Shown: positions 23,790 through 30,475 of the stretch, piece after piece
Position numbering within the stretch: the stretch's first letter is position 1
Layout of the letters: every line of letters starts with the position of its first letter
Source of the DNA: an uncultured Burkholderiales bacterium
GTDB taxonomy: Bacteria > Pseudomonadota > Gammaproteobacteria > Burkholderiales > Burkholderiaceae_C
Reading direction: 5' to 3'
DNA length: 37,030 nucleotides
Assembly (NCBI GenBank): GCA_937871935.1
Contig: CALMQI010000344.1
Span: 1 to 37,030 of the forward strand
Translations under genes and position numbers: made by a program
The notes under the pieces: model-generated
Databases searched by the model: none
Told to the model about the DNA's origin: nothing
What the model saw: only the letters and a program-made list of their open reading frames with translations

Positions 23790-24437
23790 ATGGGCACGCC
23801 GCTGCTGCAAGTGCAGGACCTCGTCAAGTGCTACCGGCGCGGCTGGCCACACCGGCGCACCACCTTCGAGCTGAACGCCGACTTCCGCGTCGACGAGCCC
23901 GGTGTGATCGGCGTGATGGGCGCCAACGGCGCCGGCAAGACCACGCTGTTCGAGCTGGTCACCGGCGGCAACGAGCCGAGCGATGGGCGCGTGCTGGTCG
24001 CCGGGCAGGACATCCACCGCGTGCGCTACGGGCAGCGCGGCCAGCTCGCGCTGCACTATCACCAGTCCTACCAGCTGCGGCGCTTCCGGCGCACGCGTCC
24101 GGCCTTCCTGCTCGAGGCCGCGCGCGCACCCGAGGCGGTGGTGCACCTGTTCGACGAGCCGCAGTTCAACGCGCAGGACGGCTACATCGGCTTCATGCTC
24201 GATTTTTTCCAGCACCTGCGCCATGCTGGCAAACTGGTGTTCCTGTGCCTGCACCCCAACGAACCCATGCATCTCGACATCCTGGAGCAGGCCTGCGAGC
24301 GCTTCGTCTTCGTGCAGAAGGACGCGGCCGGCATCAGCCGGCTGCAGATGGCCGCGTCGATGCAGGAGTTGCTCGCCCTGCCCGCCGCGGCAAGTTATCT
24401 GGGCCGGCTGGTCGACCAGCGACGGCCCTTTCGCTGA
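23790..24437 (+). CDS. shortened ABC ATPase-like protein lacking the signature motif
   Basis: The protein has 215 residues and starts immediately after the livF stop. Walker A GANGAGKTT (44-52), a YHQSYQ stretch at the Q-loop position, Walker B VVHLFDEP (117-124), a D-loop-like NAQD (127-130) and an H-loop-like CLHPNEP (H155) are all in order. K50 and D122 are only 72 residues apart, against about 110-120 in ordinary ABC ATPases. The helical subdomain and any LSGGQ-type signature are missing. The frame is intact and the nucleotide-binding residues are kept, which argues for selection rather than decay. It could bind ATP without forming a standard sandwich dimer, acting as a regulator or as a partner of LivG/F. 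I know no named family for it. Confidence 0.75.
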   Translation: MGTPLLQVQDLVKCYRRGWPHRRTTFELNADFRVDEPGVIGVMGANGAGKTTLFELVTGGNEPSDGRVLVAGQDIHRVRYGQRGQLALHYHQSYQLRRFRRTRPAFLLEAARAPEAVVHLFDEPQFNAQDGYIGFMLDFFQHLRHAGKLVFLCLHPNEPMHLDILEQACERFVFVQKDAAGISRLQMAASMQELLALPAAASYLGRLVDQRRPFR

Positions 24438-24463
24438 CCTTTCCCACCCATGAAGGAGACAAC

Positions 24464-25450
24464 ATGAGAAAGACCCGCAGATTCCTGATCACGCTCGCGA
24501 CTGCGCTCGCCGCCGGCGGCTGGCTGCCGCTGACCGCGCAGGCGCAGACCGTCTGGAAGGCCTCCGACGTGCACCCGCTCGGGTACCCGACGGTCGAGGC
24601 GATCCAGCGCATGGGCAAGAAGCTCGAGACGGCCACCAATGGCCGCATCAAGATCCAGATGTACCCCTCGATGCAGCTCGGCGGCGAGAAGGAGATGATC
24701 GAGCAGGCCCAGGTGGGCGCGCTGCAGATCGCGCGCATCTCGGTCGGCGCGATGGGCCCGGTGGTCGACGACCTGAACGTCTTCAACCTGCCGTTCATCT
24801 TCCGCGACGAAGCCCACATGCGCAAGGTGATCGACGGCCCGATCGGCCAGGAGCTGCTCGACCGCGTGACCGCCAGCCCGCAGTCGCGCCTGGTGGTGCT
24901 GGGCTGGATGGACGCCGGCACCCGCAACGTGTACGCCAACAAGCCGGTCGCCAAGCCGGCCGACCTGAAGGGCATGAAGATCCGCATGATGGGCAACCCG
25001 CTGTTCGTGGAGACCATGAACGCGATGGGCGGCAACGGCGTCGCGATGGGCTTCAACGAGCTGTTCGGCGCGCTGCAGACCGGCGTGGTCGACGGCGCCG
25101 AGAACAACCCGCCCACGCTGCTGGCCCAGAACCACTACACCGTGAGCAAGGTGTACAGCCTCACCGGCCACCTGATCATCCCGGAGATCTTCGTCTTCTC
25201 GCGGCGCACCTGGGACGCGCTGTCCAAGGAGGACCAGGAGCTGGTGCGCAAGGTCTCGCGCGAAGCGCAGCTCGAGCAGCGCGCATTGTGGGATGCCTAC
25301 GTGGGCGACGCCACCACCAAGCTCAAGGCCGCCGGTGTGCAGTTTGTCGACGCCGACAAGGCGGCCTTCTACGCCGCCACGCAGCCGATCCGCGACAAGT
25401 ACGGCAGCAAGTACGCCGCACTGCTCAAGCGCATCCAGGATACGAAGTAG
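24464..25450 (+). CDS. dctP: TRAP transporter substrate-binding protein DctP
   Basis: The protein has 328 residues from ATG 24464, with AAGGAGAC about 7 bases upstream, the best ribosome site in the cluster. The signal peptide (about 1-27) ends AQAQ. The mature protein has the DctP fold: KASDVHPLGYPTVEAIQRMGKKLE, YPSMQLGGEKEMIEQAQVGALQIARIS, the conserved Arg of the carboxylate clamp in KIRMMGNPLFVETMNAMGG, and FGALQTGVVDGAENNPPT. DctP proteins bind carboxylate-bearing solutes (C4-dicarboxylates, sugar acids, keto and hydroxy acids). It is separated from dctQ by 75 bp that hold a strong hairpin, unlike the tight spacing elsewhere in the run. Confidence 0.94.
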   Translation: MRKTRRFLITLATALAAGGWLPLTAQAQTVWKASDVHPLGYPTVEAIQRMGKKLETATNGRIKIQMYPSMQLGGEKEMIEQAQVGALQIARISVGAMGPVVDDLNVFNLPFIFRDEAHMRKVIDGPIGQELLDRVTASPQSRLVVLGWMDAGTRNVYANKPVAKPADLKGMKIRMMGNPLFVETMNAMGGNGVAMGFNELFGALQTGVVDGAENNPPTLLAQNHYTVSKVYSLTGHLIIPEIFVFSRRTWDALSKEDQELVRKVSREAQLEQRALWDAYVGDATTKLKAAGVQFVDADKAAFYAATQPIRDKYGSKYAALLKRIQDTK

Positions 25451-25466
25451 AGCCCGGCCGCAGCGA

Positions 25467-25489
25467 CGGGCGGCCGCTGGCGCCGCCCG
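25467..25489 (+). promoter_or_regulatory. intercistronic GC-rich stem-loop between dctP and dctQ
   Basis: CGGGCGGC and GCCGCCCG form a perfect 8-bp stem around a 7-base loop. No T-run follows, so it is not a classical terminator. In transporter operons hairpins after the binding-protein gene commonly protect the upstream mRNA or attenuate read-through, giving excess binding protein over membrane subunits. The position fits that role. Confidence 0.5.
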
Positions 25490-25525
25490 CTCTGCCGTGA
25501 CCCGGCCGCAGGGGGGAGCCCGCGC

Positions 25526-26050
25526 ATGGATGCAAGACAACGCTTCGCACAGGCGATGGAGTGGACCTACATCGCCTGCATCGTCATCTCCGGCGCGGCG
25601 CTGGTGGTGATCACGCTGATCATTCCGCTGGGCGTGTTTATGCGCTACGTGATGAACCAGCCGCTGTCGTGGCCCGAGCCCGCGGCGGTGGTGATGATGG
25701 TGATGTTCTCGTTTCTGGGCGGTGCCGCGATCTACCGCGCCAACGTGCACATCGCGGTCGAGGCGCTGCTCAACGCAGTGAAGCCGCCGGTCCGCCGCCT
25801 CATGCGCTGGGGCGTGGACGCCTGCGTCGGGCTGACCGCGGCCTTCATGCTGGGTTATGGCGCGCAGCTGTGCCACGTCACCTGGTTCCAGACGATGGCG
25901 GAGTTCCCGGGCCTCAAGCAGGGCATCGTGTACCTGCCGATCCCGATCGCCGGTGCACTGACATTGCTGTTCCTGTTCGAGCGGCTGTGGGCCGGCGCGC
26001 CGCCCCGCACGTCGATCATGTACACCGATCAGCCCACTGACCTGGAGTAG
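25526..26050 (+). CDS. dctQ: TRAP transporter small permease DctQ
   Basis: The protein has 174 residues from ATG 25526, preceded by a G-rich GGGGGGAG ribosome site. It has four membrane helices (about 14-40, 52-70, 93-115, 135-155). PLGVFMRYVMNQPLSWPEPAAVVMMVMFSFLGGAAIYRANVHIAVEAL is the typical DctQ segment. It is the small membrane subunit that joins DctM to form the sodium-driven importer in the cytoplasmic membrane. dctM follows after three bases. Confidence 0.93.
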   Translation: MDARQRFAQAMEWTYIACIVISGAALVVITLIIPLGVFMRYVMNQPLSWPEPAAVVMMVMFSFLGGAAIYRANVHIAVEALLNAVKPPVRRLMRWGVDACVGLTAAFMLGYGAQLCHVTWFQTMAEFPGLKQGIVYLPIPIAGALTLLFLFERLWAGAPPRTSIMYTDQPTDLE

Positions 26051-26053
26051 CTC

Positions 26054-27334
26054 TTGGACGCCCTCATCCTGCTCGGGTCGTTCGCGCTGCTGTGCGCGCT
26101 CGGCGTGCCGGTGGCCTACGGGCTCGGCCTGGCGGCGCTGATCGCCGCCTTCTGGGTCGACATCCCGCTGGAGGCGGTGATCCTGAAGATCTCTGACGGC
26201 ACCGACGACTTCGCGCTGCTGGCGATACCCTTCTTCGTGCTGGCCGGGGCCATCATGGCCGAGGGCGGCATGGCCGCGCGGCTGATCAACCTGGCACGCG
26301 TGTTCGTCGGTGCCATCCGCGGCGGCCTGGCCTACGTGAACATCCTGGCCAGCAGCCTGTTCGGCTGCATCTCGGGCTCGTCGGTGGCCGATACCGCGTC
26401 GATCGGCTCGGTGATGATCCCGCAGATGGCCAAGGCCGGCTATACGCGCGTGTACGCGACCAACGTCACCATCTGCGGCTCGGTGCAGGCGCTGCTGATC
26501 CCGCCGTCGCACAACGCCGTCATCTACTCGCTGGCCGCCGGCGGCACGATCTCGGTGGCGCACCTGTTCCTGGCCGGCATCTTTCCCGGCCTGCTGTTCG
26601 GCCTGTGCCTGATCGGCCTGGTGGCCTGGACGGCACACAAGCGCGACCTGCCGCGCGGCGAGCCGATCAAGCTGGCCGAGGTGCCGAAGATCGTGCGCGA
26701 GGCGCTGTGGGGTCTGATCACCGTGGTCATCATCATGGGCGGCATCCTCACCGGAGTGTTCACGCCCACCGAGTCGGCCGCGGTGGCCTGCGTCTATGCC
26801 TTCGCGGTCACGCTGTTCGTCTACCGCGACTACCGCTGGCGCGACCTGCCGCACCTGGTGCACCGCGTGGTGAAGACGGTGGCGATGGTGATGATGCTGA
26901 TCGGCTTCTCGGTGGCCTTCGGCTACATGATGGCGATCCTGCAGATCCCGGCCAAGGTGACGCAGCTGTTCCTCGGCCTGTCGGACAACAAGTACGTGTT
27001 CCTGCTGCTGGTGAACGTCCTGCTGCTGGTGCTGGGCACCTTCATGGACGTGGCACCGATGCTGCTGATCTGCACGCCGATCTTCATGCCGGTGATCACC
27101 AAGCTCGGCATCGACCCGGTGCACTTCGGCATGATCATGATCCTCAACCTGGGCATCGGGCTCATCACGCCGCCGGTGGGGCCGACGCTGTTCGTCGGCT
27201 GCGCGATCGGCAAGGTCACGATGGAGCAGGTCGCGCGTGAGCTATGGCCGTTCTACGGCGCGATGTGCCTGGCGCTGCTGCTGGTCACCTACGTGCCGGC
27301 GATCTCGTTGTGGCTGCCCGGGCTGATGCGCTGA
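26054..27334 (+). CDS. dctM: TRAP transporter large permease DctM
   Basis: The protein has 426 residues. The start is TTG 26054, with GGAG 7 bases upstream inside the end of dctQ. It has about 12 membrane segments. Family hallmarks are PVAYGLGLAALIA, the GCISGSSVADTASIGSVMIPQM block with its SVADTA substrate/sodium site, LIPPSHNAVIYSLAAGG, and NLGIGLITPPVGPTLFVG near the C-terminus. DctM is the transport subunit of the TRAP system and uses the sodium gradient. Length is as expected for the family (about 425-430). It is followed 3 bp later by the hydroxyacid dehydrogenase, so import and oxidation are directly linked. Confidence 0.94.
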   Translation: MDALILLGSFALLCALGVPVAYGLGLAALIAAFWVDIPLEAVILKISDGTDDFALLAIPFFVLAGAIMAEGGMAARLINLARVFVGAIRGGLAYVNILASSLFGCISGSSVADTASIGSVMIPQMAKAGYTRVYATNVTICGSVQALLIPPSHNAVIYSLAAGGTISVAHLFLAGIFPGLLFGLCLIGLVAWTAHKRDLPRGEPIKLAEVPKIVREALWGLITVVIIMGGILTGVFTPTESAAVACVYAFAVTLFVYRDYRWRDLPHLVHRVVKTVAMVMMLIGFSVAFGYMMAILQIPAKVTQLFLGLSDNKYVFLLLVNVLLLVLGTFMDVAPMLLICTPIFMPVITKLGIDPVHFGMIMILNLGIGLITPPVGPTLFVGCAIGKVTMEQVARELWPFYGAMCLALLLVTYVPAISLWLPGLMR

Positions 27335-27337
27335 GCC

Positions 27338-28363
27338 ATGGCCGTCGAGAAGCGAACCGCGCCGCGGGCTGACGACCTGTCAGACAGCAGTACGGTGGCG
27401 GTGATCGGGGCGGGGCTCATCGGCTCCGCCTGGGCGCACGTGTTCGCACGCGCCGGCTGGCACGTGCAGGTGTGGGATCCGTCTGCCGCGCAGCGCGAGG
27501 CCGTGTTGCCGCGGGTGCAACAGTCGTTGCGCGACGGAGCAGCTTACGGACTGGTGGCCGATGCCGACGCCGCGACAAGTCGCGTGCACGTGGTGGATTC
27601 GATCGCAGCGGCCGTGGCCGGCGCCGACTACGTGCAGGAGAGCGGCCCGGAGCACCTGGACACCAAGATCGCCGTCTTCGCGCAGCTCGACGCGCTGGCG
27701 GCTCCGGCGACGGTGCTGGCCTCGTCGACCTCGGCGCTGGTGGCCTCGCGCTTCACCGAGCAGCTGCCCGGACGCGCTCGGTGCCTGGTGGCACACCCGG
27801 TCAACCCGCCGCATCTGGTGCCGGTGGTCGAGGTGTGCGGCGCGCCGTGGACCGATCCGGCCGTGAAGACGCGCGCGATGGACATCCTGCGCCGCGTCGG
27901 CCAGGTGCCGATCGACGTGCGCCGCGAGGTCGACGGCTTCGTGCTCAACCGGCTGCAGGTGGCGCTGCTGACCGAGGCCTTCCGCCTGGTGCAGGGGGGT
28001 GTCGTCAGCCCGCAGGACCTGGACCACACCATCGCCGACGGCCTGGGCCTGCGCTGGGCCCTGATGGGACCCTTCGAGACCATCGAGCTCAATGCGCCGG
28101 GCGGCATGGCCGACTACTGCCGGCGCTACGTCGACTGGTTCCGTCGCTACCTCGCCGATCCACCCACGCCGGCGGTATGGACCGACGCGGCCTGGCAGCA
28201 GGCGGTCGCCGCCTGGGGCCGCACGCCCACGCCGGAGCAGATCGCCAGCCGCAGCCGCCGGCGCGACAGGCGTCTGGCCGCGCTGGTGGCACACAAGCGC
28301 GACCAGTCGGCCGACGAAGCCGCATCATCGTCACCACCCTCCAACGCAGAGGATCCATCGTGA
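27338..28363 (+). CDS. 3-hydroxyacyl-CoA dehydrogenase family, L-gulonate 3-dehydrogenase-like
   Basis: The protein has 341 residues from ATG 27338. The N-terminal NAD domain has GAGLIG (24-29) and ESGPEHLDTKIAVFAQLD. STSAL supplies the catalytic Ser, and HPVNPPHLVPVVEV the catalytic His and Asn. The C-terminal domain has VDGFVLNRLQVALLTEAFRLVQGGVVSPQDLDHTIADGLGLRWALMGPFETIELNAPGG. This arrangement is closer to lambda-crystallin/L-gulonate 3-dehydrogenase than to fatty-acid enzymes; carnitine dehydrogenase is the other relative. It should oxidise a free 3-hydroxy acid to the 3-keto acid with NAD. About 25 C-terminal residues are a polar extension. The stop overlaps the GTG start of the BKACE gene, which fits consecutive steps. 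Confidence 0.88.
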   Translation: MAVEKRTAPRADDLSDSSTVAVIGAGLIGSAWAHVFARAGWHVQVWDPSAAQREAVLPRVQQSLRDGAAYGLVADADAATSRVHVVDSIAAAVAGADYVQESGPEHLDTKIAVFAQLDALAAPATVLASSTSALVASRFTEQLPGRARCLVAHPVNPPHLVPVVEVCGAPWTDPAVKTRAMDILRRVGQVPIDVRREVDGFVLNRLQVALLTEAFRLVQGGVVSPQDLDHTIADGLGLRWALMGPFETIELNAPGGMADYCRRYVDWFRRYLADPPTPAVWTDAAWQQAVAAWGRTPTPEQIASRSRRRDRRLAALVAHKRDQSADEAASSSPPSNAEDPS

Positions 28364-29298
28364 GCCGCAAGCCTCCCCGCAAGGTCATCATCACCTGCGC
28401 CGTCACCGGCGCCATCCACACGCCGACGATGTCGCCGCATCTGCCGATCACGGCCGACGAGATCGCCGACGCGGCGATCGGCGCGCACGAGGCCGGCGCG
28501 GCGATCGTGCACCTGCATGCGCGTGATCCGCACGACGGCCGGCCCGACCAGCGGCCCGAGGCCTTCGAGCCATTTCTTCGTCGCATCAAGGCGGCGAGCA
28601 ACGTGGTGATCAACATCACCACCGGCGGTGCGCCGACGATGACGGTCGAGGAGCGGCTACGCCCGTGTGCGCACTTCAAGCCCGAAGTGGCGTCGCTCAA
28701 CATGGGCTCGATGAACTTCGGGCTCTTTCCGATGCTGGCGCGCTACCCGACGTTCAAGTTCGACTGGGAGCGACCGTACCTCGAAGGGTCGGACGACCGC
28801 ATCTTCAAGAACACCTTCCGCGACATCGCCAACATCCTGAACACCTGCGCGGCCAACGACACGCGCTTCGAGATCGAGTGCTACGACATCGGGCACCTGT
28901 ACACGCTGCGCCACTTCGCCGACCGCGGGCTGGTCAAGCCGCCGTTCTTCATCCAGTCGGTGTTCGGCATCCTGGGCGGCATCGGCGCGCACCCCGAGGA
29001 CGTGGCGCACATGAAGCGCACGGCCGACCGCCTGTTCGGCGACCAGTACCAGTGGAGCGTGCTCGGCGCCGGGCGCAACCAGCTGCCGATCGCCGCGCAG
29101 TCGGTGTCGCTCGGCGGCAATGTGCGGGTGGGCCTGGAAGATTCGCTGTGGCTGGGCGCCGGGCGCCTGGCCGAGACCAATGCGCAGCAGGTGCGCGCGG
29201 CGCGCCAGATCATCGAAGGCCTGGGCCTGGAGGTCGCCACGCCCGACGAGGCGCGCGCGCTGCTGCAGCTCAAGGGCGGCAGCCGCGTCGGTTTCTGA
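28360..29298 (+). CDS. beta-keto acid cleavage enzyme (BKACE, DUF849)
   Basis: The protein has 312 residues from GTG 28360 (GTGA overlap with the previous stop; AGAGGA upstream). It has the BKACE pattern: KVIITCAVTGAIHTPTMSPHLPITADEIADAAIGAHEAGAAIVHLHARDP with metal ligands H51 and H53, then NITTGG, SLNMGSMNFG, FEIECYDIGHL, SVFGILGGIGAHPED, WSVLGAGRNQLP and NVRVGLEDSLW. BKACE enzymes use zinc and acetyl-CoA to split a beta-keto acid into acetoacetate and a new CoA thioester. Known substrates include 3-keto-5-aminohexanoate and dehydrocarnitine. With the dehydrogenase before it, this makes a two-step route from a 3-hydroxy acid. It closes the rightward run. Confidence 0.92.
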   Translation: MSRKPPRKVIITCAVTGAIHTPTMSPHLPITADEIADAAIGAHEAGAAIVHLHARDPHDGRPDQRPEAFEPFLRRIKAASNVVINITTGGAPTMTVEERLRPCAHFKPEVASLNMGSMNFGLFPMLARYPTFKFDWERPYLEGSDDRIFKNTFRDIANILNTCAANDTRFEIECYDIGHLYTLRHFADRGLVKPPFFIQSVFGILGGIGAHPEDVAHMKRTADRLFGDQYQWSVLGAGRNQLPIAAQSVSLGGNVRVGLEDSLWLGAGRLAETNAQQVRAARQIIEGLGLEVATPDEARALLQLKGGSRVGF

Positions 29299-29336
29299 CC
29301 TCGGACGCGGCAGCACTTGTGCGGCAGGCCATCGCG

Positions 29337-29351
29337 CGGCCGACACGGCCG
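29337..29351. terminator. short inverted repeat between convergent genes
   Basis: CGGCCG occurs twice around ACA between the convergent BKACE and AraC genes. There is no T-run on either strand. It is a possible bidirectional stop only by virtue of position. Confidence 0.25.
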
Positions 29352-29359
29352 TCGACACG

Positions 29360-30223
29360 TCAGGGTCGGGCGTCGCGCCGCGCGTCGCCTGGCGTGCAAC
29401 GGAAGAACCGGACGAACGCGCTGTTGAGATGGCTCTGGCTTGCGAAACCGGTGACCGCGGCCACCTCGGCCAATGGCAAGGTCGACGTGACGATCAGGTG
29501 GCGCGCGTGTTCGAGCCGGCGCTGCACGACGTAGCGGTGCGGTGAGGTACCGGTCGTACGTCGAAACAGCCGCACGAAATGCGCCCTGCTATAGCCGGTG
29601 GCCGCGGCCAGTACGGCGAGCGCTGGCCCGCCGTCGGTCGCAGCAGCGACGATGTCGTCCACGCGCCTGAGCTGGGCCGCTGTCAGCGTGCCACGTTCAC
29701 GACTTGGCCGTCCGTGCGTGCGCTGCAATCGCAGCACAACGCTGGCAGACAGCGACTCGGCATACAGCGCGCCGTGCGGGCAGCCCTCTGCAATCTCGCG
29801 CGCCATGGCGCGCAGCACGCCGGCGAGCTCGTCGTCGCGGAGGTCGAGGTCCTGTCGCAGACCCTCCAGCGCCTCCGGCTCGTCGACACGCGCGGCATCG
29901 AGGTCGACCATGATCCGGCGCGCCGAGCGGCACCACCAGTCGTTGAGCCGGCATGCACGCCGTCCATCGAAGACGCGCAATGCGCCGGCCTGCAATTCGA
30001 ACGTCTTGATTCCCGCACCGAAATCGAAGCGGACTCGGGCTTCGCCGGCATCCAGCAGCGCCACCAGTTGGCGCGGTACTAAGAAGTTCCGGTTGTGCAC
30101 CGACGGCCCGGCGTCGAACCAACCCAGCGGCAGCCCTCGCCATCGCGCCGTCTGCTCGGGCGACAGCCGGCTGCGCTCGGCGTGCACGTTGATTGTGTCG
30201 ACGCGCGAAAAGTCAGCGTACAA
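29360..30223 (-). CDS. AraC-family transcriptional regulator
   Basis: The protein has 287 residues. The start is TTG 30223, preceded by AAAGGTG 5 bases away; no in-frame ATG is suitable. The N-terminal half (about 1-150) is a cupin-like sensor with WFDAGPSVHNRNFLVPRQLVALLDAGEARVRFDFG. The C-terminal AraC double helix-turn-helix (about 190-285) has LAVLAAATGYSRAHFVRLFRRTTGTSPHRYVVQRRLEHARHLI and LAEVAAVTGFASQSHLNSAFVRFFRCTPG. It is divergent from the tannase-like gene across 252 bp, the usual place for its target promoter, and convergent with BKACE. It probably activates the tannase gene; control of the upstream catabolic run is possible but that has its own RpiR regulator. Confidence 0.9.
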   Translation of the reverse strand: MYADFSRVDTINVHAERSRLSPEQTARWRGLPLGWFDAGPSVHNRNFLVPRQLVALLDAGEARVRFDFGAGIKTFELQAGALRVFDGRRACRLNDWWCRSARRIMVDLDAARVDEPEALEGLRQDLDLRDDELAGVLRAMAREIAEGCPHGALYAESLSASVVLRLQRTHGRPSRERGTLTAAQLRRVDDIVAAATDGGPALAVLAAATGYSRAHFVRLFRRTTGTSPHRYVVQRRLEHARHLIVTSTLPLAEVAAVTGFASQSHLNSAFVRFFRCTPGDARRDARP

Positions 30224-30267
30224 GGTGTCACCTTTCGCGATCTCATCCCAGGATAGGAAGTGGTGGG

Positions 30268-30284
30268 GTCCGCGCGTCGCGGAC
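30268..30284. promoter_or_regulatory. perfect inverted repeat in the AraC/tannase divergent region
   Basis: GTCCGCG and CGCGGAC flank CGT. About 60 bp on, TCTGC-AAC-GCAGA (30347-30359) is a second palindrome, partly echoed by ATCCTGCAAG at 30364. Either may be the AraC operator. No convincing -35/-10 pair is visible in the 252 bp. Confidence 0.35.
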
Positions 30285-30475
30285 TAACCCTTAGCTTCGA
30301 CCTCCTTGGTGCGCGGGTTCGGGGTTTGCCCGGAGCGAGATCCGATTCTGCAACGCAGATTCGATCCTGCAAGACTGCCGAGCGCGCTGTCGGTTCAATC
30401 GACGCTGCCACCAAGCAGGCGGCGCGCCTTGTCTGCGCGACCGAAACCCGCCCACACTGTTCAGGAGACATCGCG

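Noticed and set aside
24395-27124. Open frame of about 909 codons on the minus strand across dctP, dctQ and dctM
   Set aside because: It is antisense to a complete TRAP transporter, has His/Gln/Arg/Asp-rich composition without domains, and runs through the intercistronic gap by chance.
27338-29298. Calling the dehydrogenase-BKACE pair a carnitine degradation operon
   Set aside because: The dehydrogenase has the L-gulonate 3-dehydrogenase/lambda-crystallin C-terminal pattern. No thioesterase or betaine-specific genes are present, so the substrate is left open.
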